Origin: an uncultured Oscillibacter sp.
Lineage (GTDB): Bacteria; Bacillota_A; Clostridia; Oscillospirales; Oscillospiraceae
Length of the DNA stretch: 14,640 nt
Assembly: GCA_902462475.1 (NCBI GenBank)
Contig: CABQCB010000024.1
Span: forward strand, 1 to 14,640
Direction: 5' to 3'
Below the pieces are notes generated by a model. That model did not search any database. It was not told where the DNA came from and saw only the letters and a list, made by a program, of their open reading frames with translations. Made by a program: the position numbers and the translations under genes. Each line of letters starts with the position of its first letter. Position 1 is the first letter of the stretch. Below, in pieces: positions 6,704-12,237 of the stretch.

Positions 6704-7877
6704 TTCCCTCGCTCCCTTCCACGCCGTTTTGTCTGTTCAGGGCGTTGACTTCCGCATAGTCCCGGCGGAGATAATAGCGCCGGCTGTCCTCCGTGTTCAG
6801 CGCCGGCAGCTGGAACACCTCCCGGCCCTCGTCCTGGTTCATCATGCCCCGGTCGAAAAGCTGCGTCACGGCGGAAAGCTTGTCCGACATGGCCATGTAC
6901 TGCATCCGATTGACCGTAAACACGATTTCCTTTCCCCGGGCGATCTCATCCTGGGTAAAGGCCATGTTGGTGTGCACCAGGCCGGCCTCAATGGCAAACG
7001 GTTCGATTTTTCCCTCGTAGTAGGCAGACCATTGATCCGGGGTATAGGTATTGTGGAGGATCTCCGCAGACATCCCGAAGTAATCAAAAACGCTCTCCCG
7101 TATATTGGCCGCCTGCTTGTCGTCCACCACATAGGGCTTGCTCTCAATGGGTTTGATGTCGGCGTACTTGGCGTCAAAGATCATCACGCCGCCGTTGTCG
7201 CTGCCCAGGTTATCCTTGACTAGGCGGTTCCGCTCCCGGCTCATGTCATCTGGTTTGAGCGTCTGCCCTAGCTTGGCCAAAAAACGCACAGAGCCGGAGG
7301 CCCTGACACCGTTGAGGATGCTTTGGTTCTGGGCGTTGATCAGCTCCATGGTGGGACGCAGCGCCCGGTTGGACTCTCCGAAGAAGTCATCCCGATACTG
7401 CATCTGCGTCAAGATGCCGGATTTGGCCAGCTCAGTGACGCCGGTGCCCACGGGAAACTGGTAGCGCAGATACTCCCGGCCGCCGCGTTCTACCACGCTG
7501 GCCTGACTGGGCAGCACCGGGAAAAATCCGCCGATCCGCAACAGAAGGTCATCGTCGTATACCGGCGCGATAAAGGCGGTGTTTTCGGTCATGTAAATGG
7601 TGGCCAGGCGGTAGAGATACTTTTTGGTGTCCATCCACGGGTTCGGCCGGTATGCAAGGATGCGGTCCAGGCGGCCCGCTCCGGGGCCCCGTACCTCTGG
7701 CCGGATCTTGCTCACATGAGTGGCAAAGGTATGGATGCAGGCGCGGGTCAGGGCCATCTCGTAAACACCGCCGTCAAAGCTGGTATATACCGGCGTGTAC
7801 CCGCCCAGGGTGCGGAAATACTGGTAGACCTCCGCCTCTGCCATCTTTTTTGGAAAGAGTTTTTCAAGCAGGCCCAT
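6630..7877 (-). CDS. Phage portal protein (HK97 type)
   Basis: The product is 415 residues from ATG 7877-7875 (MGLLEKLFPKK), with AGGAGG 6 nt upstream inside the terminase gene. A longer open frame to 8069 is an overlap artefact. Early residues (YEMALTRACIHTFATHVSKIRPEVRG, then LDRILAYRPNPWMDTKKYLYRLATIYMTENTAFI) match the phage portal clip/wing region, and GSVRFLAKLGQTLKPDDM...NGGVMIFDAKYADIKPIESKPYV and FDYFGMSAEILHNTYTPDQW are typical of the stem and crown region. The portal forms the dodecameric ring through which DNA is pumped. The last 25 residues are a low-complexity Gly/Asn/Ala tail whose coding DNA also encodes the start of the protease. Confidence 0.92.
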   Translation of the reverse strand: MGLLEKLFPKKMAEAEVYQYFRTLGGYTPVYTSFDGGVYEMALTRACIHTFATHVSKIRPEVRGPGAGRLDRILAYRPNPWMDTKKYLYRLATIYMTENTAFIAPVYDDDLLLRIGGFFPVLPSQASVVERGGREYLRYQFPVGTGVTELAKSGILTQMQYRDDFFGESNRALRPTMELINAQNQSILNGVRASGSVRFLAKLGQTLKPDDMSRERNRLVKDNLGSDNGGVMIFDAKYADIKPIESKPYVVDDKQAANIRESVFDYFGMSAEILHNTYTPDQWSAYYEGKIEPFAIEAGLVHTNMAFTQDEIARGKEIVFTVNRMQYMAMSDKLSAVTQLFDRGMMNQDEGREVFQLPALNTEDSRRYYLRRDYAEVNALNRQNGVEGSEGNAQNADPGVPGDAAAGTGDGQQAV

Positions 7878-9546
7878 CGTCCGCCTCCTGATTGAGATTG
7901 ATATACAGATCCTTTTTGTCCTGAAGTACCGTGTAGGCGCAAAGCAGGGCCACCGTGCCGTCGATCCTGCGCCGGGCATCCAGAGACTTGACCGGCTGGA
8001 CGTTTCCGTTGACGTCGGTCTTGACATCGGTGTTGACCAGGCACCACTTGTCCACGGGATTGTTGTCATAGATGATGCGGTGATCCCGGAAGTCGGCCTT
8101 GAGATCTTTCATGGGCTGAGACAAGGTGATCGGTCCCTGCCGGACCGGGATCATGCAGTTGGGGCCAAACTCCCCCTGAAATTCCCGGAGCAGGGCGTCG
8201 TCAATGTGCCACGGATCATACCCGATAAAGGTCGGATAGATGCCCTCTGTCTCCTTGAGCTCCTTGAACCACTCCAAGAAGATCTTCTTGTCGCACTTGG
8301 CGCCCGGGCAGGTGCGCATATAGCCCTGGGAGATCCACAGGCTGTAAGGGGCGTTGTCCCGCTCCCGGCGGTTTCCCTCGGCTTCCTGCTTGTCCAGTAC
8401 CGCCTGGGGAATCCAGTACATGGATCTGACGTAGATGTTCGGGTCACCGGGCCGCTGGAAGATGGCCTTTGCCGCGTTGAGATCCACGGTGTCGGCCGCG
8501 TCAAATCCGCCGATGCAGTAGTCAAACTGGATGGAGCCATGCCAGCAGGCGGTGTTGTTGAGCTCCTCCCACCGCAGCCATGCGCTTTCGCTGGTCTGCG
8601 GCAGGTTGAAATCCTTGACCATCACAGTGGGCTTGAACGACGGGTCATCCTTGGCCTTTTGCACCATCTGCGCCAGGTAGTCCCGGCTCTTGATGGTGCC
8701 AAGCCCCGGATTTGCCTTTTCCCAGCACGCCGGATCGGTCCATTCCGCCGGATCGTCCAGCTCGTAGAGGAACGGCAGAAACCGCCGGTTGGACGCCTTT
8801 CCGTCCAGGATGTCGCAGGCGTATTGATATTGCGCATCAAAGATGCCGCCACGGATAAAGCCGTTGGTGGTGATGCAAAACAGCAGCGGCTGCGCCCGGG
8901 CACCCATGCCCTGCTTGACCAGGTCGTAGAGATCCCGGTTTTTGATGGCAGCCAACTCGTCGATGGTAGCGCCGTGCACGTCCAGGCCGTCCAGACTGGA
9001 GGTGTTGGACGCCATGGGCTTGATGAAGCCCATGTTGAGCGGGTTATACATATCGGCCACCCGCCGCCTGAGATGCTTGGACAGCATCGGGGATTGATGC
9101 ACCATCTTGACCACGGCGTCATAGCCCAGGTTTGCCTGCTCCCGCTTGGTGGCCAGGTTGTAGATCTGCGGGGCGCCCTCCCCATCGTTGACCAAAAGAT
9201 CGATCTCCACGGCGCTGGTCTCTGTGGTCTTGCCGTTTTTTCGTCCCTCCACGATCAGTACCTCCTGGTACTGCCTGAGGTCGTTGTCATCCACAAAGCC
9301 AAAGATGGCCTGGAGTCGGGCCCGCTGGAAAAGCTGGAGCCGCAACGGCGTCCCGATCCGTCCGGACGGGGTCCGACAAAACGTCTCGATGAACTCGATA
9401 TGACGGTCGGCAAGCTCCTGGTCGAAGTGAAACTCGCCAGGGCTCACCAGGTTGTTGAGCAGCATCTCCGCCACCTGCTTGATCCGCCTGCAGGCGGGAA
9501 TCTTACCATCCAGCAGTGCCGTGCAGTAGAGCTCCAGATCGGTCAC
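7864..9546 (-). CDS. terL: Large terminase subunit (ATPase and nuclease)
   Basis: The product is 560 residues starting at GTG 9546-9544, overlapping the small-subunit stop as GTGA. The ATPase domain shows a Walker A of the type GRKNGKTT (residues 101-108), Walker B ATIDE (193-197) and a TTNG coupling motif (226-229). The C-terminal RNase H-like nuclease has acids at the expected spots: Asp349 in GGFDAAD, Asp444 in GYDPW and Asp529 in RRIDGTVA. Length fits the family (about 550-600). It cuts concatemeric DNA and drives packaging through the portal. It overlaps the portal start by 14 nt. Confidence 0.96.
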   Translation of the reverse strand: MTDLELYCTALLDGKIPACRRIKQVAEMLLNNLVSPGEFHFDQELADRHIEFIETFCRTPSGRIGTPLRLQLFQRARLQAIFGFVDDNDLRQYQEVLIVEGRKNGKTTETSAVEIDLLVNDGEGAPQIYNLATKREQANLGYDAVVKMVHQSPMLSKHLRRRVADMYNPLNMGFIKPMASNTSSLDGLDVHGATIDELAAIKNRDLYDLVKQGMGARAQPLLFCITTNGFIRGGIFDAQYQYACDILDGKASNRRFLPFLYELDDPAEWTDPACWEKANPGLGTIKSRDYLAQMVQKAKDDPSFKPTVMVKDFNLPQTSESAWLRWEELNNTACWHGSIQFDYCIGGFDAADTVDLNAAKAIFQRPGDPNIYVRSMYWIPQAVLDKQEAEGNRRERDNAPYSLWISQGYMRTCPGAKCDKKIFLEWFKELKETEGIYPTFIGYDPWHIDDALLREFQGEFGPNCMIPVRQGPITLSQPMKDLKADFRDHRIIYDNNPVDKWCLVNTDVKTDVNGNVQPVKSLDARRRIDGTVALLCAYTVLQDKKDLYINLNQEADDGPA

Positions 9547-9896
9547 TTGGTGCCACCGCCCCGACCGGTGCGCAGGAACTTGGTCAGTTCGTCCTCAGCG
9601 CCCGGAGCGTCCGGCAGCAGGTCATTGATCTGCTTGATGACGCTGGTGTAGTTTTTGATCATGGCGTTGTACACATCGACCTCGGGACTCTTCCGGGTGC
9701 CGTACTGGTTCTCGCCGTTTTTGTACTCAGACACCACGCCGTTTTCCCGGATTTTGGCCTGCAAAAGCGTCAGCTGCTCCTCCATGAACACCGCGTTTGT
9801 GATCAGCTGCAGGCAGAGCGACTGCTTTTCCGGCGCCGCCGCGTTATAAGTATCCGCGAACCGGCCCAGCTGTTTTTTTGTGAGTTTTCGGCCCAT
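9543..9896 (-). CDS. terS: Small terminase subunit (P27-like)
   Basis: The product is 117 residues from ATG 9896-9894, preceded by GGAGGGGGGG. It is helical and charged, with a GENQYGTRKSPEVDVYNAMIKNYTSVIKQINDLLPDAPG segment. This 'G..~.~~P....y......~~~l...lgL' pattern is what P27-type small terminases have at their C-terminus. It is directly upstream of the large subunit with a 4-nt overlap. The small subunit recognises the packaging site and feeds DNA to TerL. The N-terminal MGRKLTKKQLGRFADTYN is basic and helical, consistent with DNA binding. Confidence 0.8.
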   Translation of the reverse strand: MGRKLTKKQLGRFADTYNAAAPEKQSLCLQLITNAVFMEEQLTLLQAKIRENGVVSEYKNGENQYGTRKSPEVDVYNAMIKNYTSVIKQINDLLPDAPGAEDELTKFLRTGRGGGTK

Positions 9897-10004
9897 GCTT
9901 TACCCCCCCTCCTGTGCACTGTTCCCGCTGAAATTCTTGCCCACCCGACGGTTCCTTGCAGCCAGGGGGCCGCCTCGCTGACGGGGGGGATATGAAACAA
10001 ACTC
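9897..10004. other. Intergenic segment before terS, candidate packaging (cos) region
   Basis: This is a 108-bp gap with no convincing gene. It has a run of seven C at 9902-9908 (forming the terS ribosome binding site on the minus strand) and a run of seven G at 9984-9990, so the two runs are complementary on one strand. An HNH gene followed by terminase genes is common in cos phages, and cos often lies just before terS; that placement is inference and no cohesive-end site can be read. Confidence 0.25.
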
Positions 10005-10328
10005 TCACGACTTGTCCTCGCGTAGATCTACCGGCTGGCCGTCTGCGTCAAACGCGCACCGCAGCGGCTTGGCCTTGTTGAGGCCGTGCCCCTCATGGGC
10101 ATCATGGCAGTCCTTGCACTCGTAGGACAGCAGCGTGGGATTGAGCGTGATTTCCGGATCACGGATGTTCTCCGGCGTCAGCTGGATCTTGTGATGCACC
10201 ATGCAGCCAAGCGCCTCGTGGCAAACCTCGCACAGTCCGCCGTCAATCTGCCGCCTGCCGGCAATGTAAGCCGCCCGGCAATCCCGCCAAGGCTTTGACT
10301 TGTAGAACGCTTTGGCAAACTCTTTCAT
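10005..10328 (-). CDS. HNH endonuclease
   Basis: The product is 107 residues from ATG 10328-10326, chosen because GGGAGGAG lies 3 nt upstream and the longer frame would begin inside the palindrome. Motifs: C33xxC36 (LCEVCHEAL), the HH pair 45-46 (CMVHHKIQLTPEN), Asn63 (TLNPTLLSYE), and C71xxC74H75 (ECKDCHDAHEG). This is the HNH-finger arrangement of phage endonucleases next to terminase, which assist cleavage at the packaging site in HK97-like phages. It is the first gene after a strong terminator and is preceded by a 19-bp palindrome, so it probably starts the late packaging operon. Confidence 0.92.
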   Translation of the reverse strand: MKEFAKAFYKSKPWRDCRAAYIAGRRQIDGGLCEVCHEALGCMVHHKIQLTPENIRDPEITLNPTLLSYECKDCHDAHEGHGLNKAKPLRCAFDADGQPVDLREDKS

Positions 10329-10338
10329 GGCTCCTCCC

Positions 10339-10357
10339 GGTGTCAGAATCGGACACC
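10339..10357. promoter_or_regulatory. 19-bp palindrome, copy 2 (upstream of HNH gene)
   Basis: GGTGTCAGAATCGGACACC lies directly upstream of the GGGAGGAG ribosome binding site of the HNH gene and 33 bp downstream of the KTR terminator. It is identical to copy 1 over all 19 bases. The position, between a terminator and the first late gene, suits an operator controlling late packaging genes. Confidence 0.6.
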
Positions 10358-10389
10358 AGCGCAATGTCCCGGGCTATCACCTCCAGGGC

Positions 10390-10451
10390 AAAACAAAAAC
10401 GCCGGAGCCAATGACCAAACCCGCAATGGGCGATCATGGGCTCCGGCGTTT
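10390..10451 (-). terminator. Intrinsic terminator after the Cys-rich KTR gene
   Basis: On the minus strand a perfect 13-bp stem (arms at 10451-10439 and 10409-10397, GGCTCCGGCGTTT/AAACGCCGGAGCC pairing) encloses a 29-base loop that itself can fold (ATGA/TCAT and CCC/GGG). It is followed by a TTTTTGTTTT tract. The upstream arm overlaps the last codons of the KTR gene. This should end the transcript of the Rep/KTR region and separate it from the packaging genes. Confidence 0.75.
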
Positions 10452-10676
10452 AACGCTCCGGCCTCTTTCGATATCCAGGATGATCTCGGTCTTGCAGTCC
10501 CGGCAGTACACCGGCAAGCCCGTCGCTTCCGTGTCCTTGTCGATCCGCAGCAGCTTGTGGTTGCGGTGGCAGTTGGGACAGGTAAGCCATCCATCCTTTA
10601 CGGCAAGTGTATCACGATGCGGCGTCTTTTGCAATGCATTTCCCTCACTTTCTTCCAAACGTGCATACTTTTCCAC
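10434..10676 (-). CDS. Cysteine-rich KTR-type zinc-ribbon protein
   Basis: The product is 80 residues at most. It has a two-pair Cys zinc ribbon: C33xxC36 in GWLTCPNCHRNHKLLRIDKDTE and C58xxC61 in LPVYCRDCKTEIILDIERG. The order W.CP.C....~L.i..DTe...~P.YC..Ck.e~.i.i is that of the cysteine-rich KTR family, small accessory proteins in Clostridia phages and mobile elements whose function is not established; KTR itself is replaced by NHKL here. The first start, GTG 10676, lacks a ribosome binding site; a TTG at 10634 behind GAGGG is an alternative. It lies 45 bp after the Rep-like gene and ends inside the terminator. Confidence 0.78.
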   Translation of the reverse strand: MEKYARLEESEGNALQKTPHRDTLAVKDGWLTCPNCHRNHKLLRIDKDTEATGLPVYCRDCKTEIILDIERGRSVKRRSP

Positions 10677-10690
10677 TAGATTTCAAGATT

Positions 10691-10716
10691 GACGCGTGCG
10701 CGCGCCCGCGCGCGAC
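10691..10716. repeat. Alternating CG tract between Rep-like and KTR genes
   Basis: A 26-bp tract of almost pure alternating C/G (such as GTGCGCGCGCCCGCGCGCGAC) fills most of the 45-bp gap between the Rep-like gene and the KTR gene. It can fold into a 7-8 bp GC stem or adopt Z-form DNA. There is no U-tract next to it, so it is not an evident terminator. Confidence 0.5.
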
Positions 10717-10721
10717 ATCTA

Positions 10722-11336
10722 CTAAAATAAAAGCACTTCCGGCTCTTGGGGCAAATCTCTTTCCCTGGGACGCTTCGGCAAGATATAGCTGCCGTAGTAG
10801 TAGGCGCCAAAGTCGTTGACCGCCTGCCCACGGCGCGCCCACAGCACATCGTCCGGGATCTCGATGACGCCGCTGGTGTCCAGCCAAATCTCCGGTGGCT
10901 CCAGGGTCCGGGAGAGCGACATGGAGCAGCTCCATGGGTGCTTGCCGATTGGGATCTTGAATCCGTCCGGCCGCTCCTTGTTGAAATACTCCGCCAGCCG
11001 ACGGTAACCGCCCTCCTTGCGGAGCACCGGCTCGTCGTCCACCTCCCCGCCCCGCCACAGGTGGCGCACCTCTGCCGGAGAAAATTGGCTGTCCCGGAGT
11101 ACCATGTGGATGTGGTAGCGGTGATCTCCATGGCGTCCCTCGATACAGCCGGTCCAGTCAAACGGCTCTCCGTGCCGCCACCGCAGCATCCTGGCCCGGT
11201 ATGCCCGGAAATACCGGCGGACGCCGTCGTAGTCCCTGGGCAGATGCTCCCAGTCGTAGGTGAGCGTGTAGTGACTGCCCTCATATCCATACAGTGCTAA
11301 GCGCAGCTCCAGGCGATCCACCTGACTGCGGCTCAC
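10722..11336 (-). CDS. HUH-type rolling-circle Rep-like protein
   Basis: From GTG 11336 the product has 204 residues. Motifs in order: YTLTYDWEHL (23-32, motif 1 position), DHRYHIHMVL with the His-hydrophobic-His pair H75/H77, and GGYRRLAEYFNKE (111-121) with Tyr117 as candidate nicking residue. This is the layout of single-tyrosine HUH replication initiators and rolling-circle-replication-associated proteins (G2P/VP4-like); here it is a phage accessory gene and a role in replication or relaxation is inferred. GTG 11336 is chosen for AGGGGAGGA 9 nt upstream. However, the same frame stays open and coding-like (high GC3) to 11549, and a CTRQRAGPLVKE stretch upstream resembles N-termini I recall for this family; no ATG or GTG exists there, only TTG 11549 inside the terminator hairpin. 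Confidence 0.75.
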   Translation of the reverse strand: MSRSQVDRLELRLALYGYEGSHYTLTYDWEHLPRDYDGVRRYFRAYRARMLRWRHGEPFDWTGCIEGRHGDHRYHIHMVLRDSQFSPAEVRHLWRGGEVDDEPVLRKEGGYRRLAEYFNKERPDGFKIPIGKHPWSCSMSLSRTLEPPEIWLDTSGVIEIPDDVLWARRGQAVNDFGAYYYGSYILPKRPRERDLPQEPEVLLF

Positions 11337-11510
11337 AGCGCTGTGTCCTCCCCTGCGCAGCTGCCGCTTGTCCGCTGCATCCTGCCAGGTGCCGGACGGC
11401 CCAAGCGGCGGCCGCAGCGCCCGGCACTCCTTAACCAGCGGTCCCGCTCTTTGGCGGGTGCAATACCATAATTGTCCCGTATTTCCCCCTCCATTTTGCA
11501 GACATTGAGC

Positions 11511-11572
11511 AAAAACAAAAAAAGCGGCAACAAGAAAGCCAGCGTCCAAACCGGGCTCAATCTTGTTACCGC
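11511..11572 (-). terminator. Intrinsic terminator upstream of the Rep-like gene
   Basis: On the minus strand GCGGTAACAAGA pairs with TCTTGTTGCCGC (12 bp, one G-U), with an inner AGCC/GGCT pair, followed by seven T, a G and five T. It is a strong rho-independent terminator located 34-62 bases downstream of no gene but 39 bp after hairpin-rich leader RNA, so it either ends a small RNA or acts as an attenuator before the Rep-like gene. Confidence 0.75.
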
Positions 11573-11615
11573 AATCCTCATCACAGGCTGACGAGGCGAG
11601 GGGAGCAATCCCCTT
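11511..11615 (-). ncRNA. Predicted ~100-nt structured RNA (leader/attenuator or small RNA)
   Basis: A promoter at 11649-11621 should start transcription near 11615. The RNA then has three hairpins: P1 GGGGA-UUGC-UCCCC (11613-11600), P2 CCUCGUCA/UGAUGAGG with a 5-base loop (11596-11576), and P3, the terminator stem (11572-11524) with a long U-tract to 11511. No credible ribosome binding site and start codon lie inside. A CUCCCCU segment in P1 is complementary to the AGGGGAG ribosome binding site of the Rep-like gene, though C-rich runs pair with such sites easily. Possible roles are an attenuator controlling Rep (as with antisense/attenuation control in Gram-positive plasmids) or an independent small RNA. 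The parts are read from sequence; the RNA itself is predicted. Confidence 0.5.
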
Positions 11616-11620
11616 TTTTT
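11600..11620 (+). terminator. Possible plus-strand terminator hairpin
   Basis: GGGGA-GCAA-TCCCC is followed by seven T on the plus strand: a 5-bp stem with a GNRA-type tetraloop. No plus-strand gene precedes it, so it would only block antisense or stray transcription before the plus-strand island. The same bases form hairpin P1 in the minus-strand RNA. Confidence 0.35.
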
Positions 11621-11649
11621 AGAATAACAGATATAAAGCTCGGCGTCAA
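11621..11649 (-). promoter_or_regulatory. Sigma-A promoter driving the structured RNA and Rep-like region
   Basis: On the minus strand TTGACG (-35, 11649-11644), a 17-bp spacer, and TATTCT (-10, 11626-11621) with an upstream TG making an extended -10. It is the best promoter match on the minus strand of this region, pointing into the hairpin-rich leader. Its -35 lies 6 bp from the start of the divergent small peptide. Confidence 0.7.
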
Positions 11650-11654
11650 ACGAA

Positions 11655-11732
11655 ATGACAATCTATATTCTGCTCGGAATCAGCATCACTCTGTCCATCG
11701 TCTCCATCATCATTTCCCTGCGAAAGAGGTGA
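11655..11732 (+). CDS. Possible 25-residue membrane peptide
   Basis: ATG 11655 opens a short frame (MTIYILLGISIT... ending SLRKR) of 25 residues: a single hydrophobic span of about 20 residues with a basic C-terminus, the architecture of small holin-like or type I toxin peptides. Its stop (TGA 11730-11732) overlaps the ribosome binding site AGAGGTG of the next gene, suggesting coupling. No ribosome binding site precedes its own ATG, and the peptide lacks the YEAL-type motif I associate with annotated holin-like toxins. It could be real, or a chance open frame in A+T-rich DNA. Confidence 0.4.
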   Translation: MTIYILLGISITLSIVSIIISLRKR

Positions 11733-11736
11733 CCAC

Positions 11737-11925
11737 ATGCCAGAACAAGCCGACAAATACTCCACGCAAAAGAAATACCTTTCTTCTCAAAAGCAGCTGC
11801 GGGTGTGGCTGGCCCCGGAGAAGTACGAGGCGCTGAAAGAAAAGGCCCACGCAGAGGGCACTTCCATCTATGCGCTGGTCAATCGTTGGGTGGATACATA
11901 CTTGCAGGAAACGCCGGAGGCTTAA
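11737..11925 (+). CDS. Ribbon-helix-helix DNA-binding protein (Arc-like)
   Basis: The product is 62 residues. After a polar N-terminus (MPEQADKYSTQKKYLSSQ) comes a short beta strand KQLRVWL, a helix APEKYEALKEKAHAEG, and a second helix TSIYALVNRWVDTYLQE: the beta-alpha-alpha order of Arc/CopG ribbon-helix-helix repressors. Such proteins act as dimers and usually autoregulate or serve as antitoxins. AGAGGTG lies 5 nt before ATG 11737. It is followed immediately by its own terminator, whose stem contains its stop codon. It is one of the few plus-strand genes and sits next to a divergent minus-strand promoter it might control. Confidence 0.8.
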   Translation: MPEQADKYSTQKKYLSSQKQLRVWLAPEKYEALKEKAHAEGTSIYALVNRWVDTYLQETPEA

Positions 11926-11943
11926 GCCTCCGGTTTTCCTTTT
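11914..11943 (+). terminator. Intrinsic terminator of the ribbon-helix-helix gene
   Basis: CCGGAGGC-TTAA-GCCTCCGG is a perfect palindrome containing the gene's TAA stop, followed by TTTTCCTTTT. It ends the plus-strand transcript and isolates the next gene, which has its own promoter. Confidence 0.85.
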
Positions 11944-11977
11944 GTATCTCTCTTTTGAAATTTCTCTTGGGTTTTCA

Positions 11978-12005
11978 TTGCAAACGATTGGAAACGTGAT
12001 ATGAT
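11978..12005 (+). promoter_or_regulatory. Sigma-A promoter of the KTSC gene
   Basis: TTGCAA (11978-11983), a 16-bp spacer and TATGAT (12000-12005), with TG just upstream of the -10 (extended -10). It lies between the preceding terminator and the KTSC start at 12034, whose ribosome binding site is GAGGTGAT. Confidence 0.7.
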
Positions 12006-12033
12006 TTCTTTGTGCAGAAAGCGAGGTGATTTT

Positions 12034-12237
12034 ATGATCATGCACCCTGTCTCCTCATCAAATATAGCCAGTATTGGGTATGAAAACGGAATTCTTCACG
12101 TTTCATTTCATAGTGGCAGTACCTATGCGTACTTTAACGTTCCGCAGTTTGTTTATGATGAGTTAATGGCCGCAAGTTCTCATGGTAAATACTTTCATGC
12201 ACATATTCGGGGAAGATATGAATATACCAGACTCTAA
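12034..12237 (+). CDS. KTSC-domain protein
   Basis: The product is 67 residues: MIMHPVSSSNIASIGYENGILHVSFHSGSTYAYFNVP, then QFVYDELMAASSHGKYFHAHIRGRYEYTRL. The order SS.I...GY....L.v.F..G..Y.Y..VP...y..L..A.S.G.yf...I...Y is that of the KTSC domain, a small domain of unknown function often found in phages and mobile elements. ATG 12034 is chosen for the GAGGTGAT 4 nt before; a leftmost ATG at 12001 coincides with the -10 and is rejected. The gene is clearly more A+T-rich than its neighbours, has its own promoter and reads against the operon, the profile of a phage moron. Its stop overlaps the convergent gene's stop. Confidence 0.82.
   Translation: MIMHPVSSSNIASIGYENGILHVSFHSGSTYAYFNVPQFVYDELMAASSHGKYFHAHIRGRYEYTRL

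Noticed and set aside
8080..9651. Long plus-strand open frame of 523 codons
   Set aside because: It is exactly antisense to the large terminase, which has all ATPase and nuclease motifs; high-GC DNA commonly leaves the opposite strand open.
9803..10000. Minus-strand frame between HNH and terS (65 codons)
   Set aside because: It mostly overlaps the small terminase out of frame and its amino acid content is Arg/Ser-rich as expected from a shadow.
10243..10437. Minus-strand frame containing VSDSDT at the HNH palindrome
   Set aside because: VSDSDT is simply how the palindrome reads in that frame; the GGAGGTGAT before it has no start codon at proper spacing and the frame overlaps HNH.
11333..11608. 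Minus-strand 91-codon frame with a hydrophobic stretch near its start
   Set aside because: The hydrophobic run is encoded by the terminator U-tract, no ribosome binding site precedes it, and its second half overlaps the better supported Rep-like frame.
11600..11732. Classic type I toxin-antitoxin with antisense RNA
   Set aside because: The RNA and peptide are divergent and hardly overlap, so base-pairing between their transcripts is not evident; kept only as a weak possibility.
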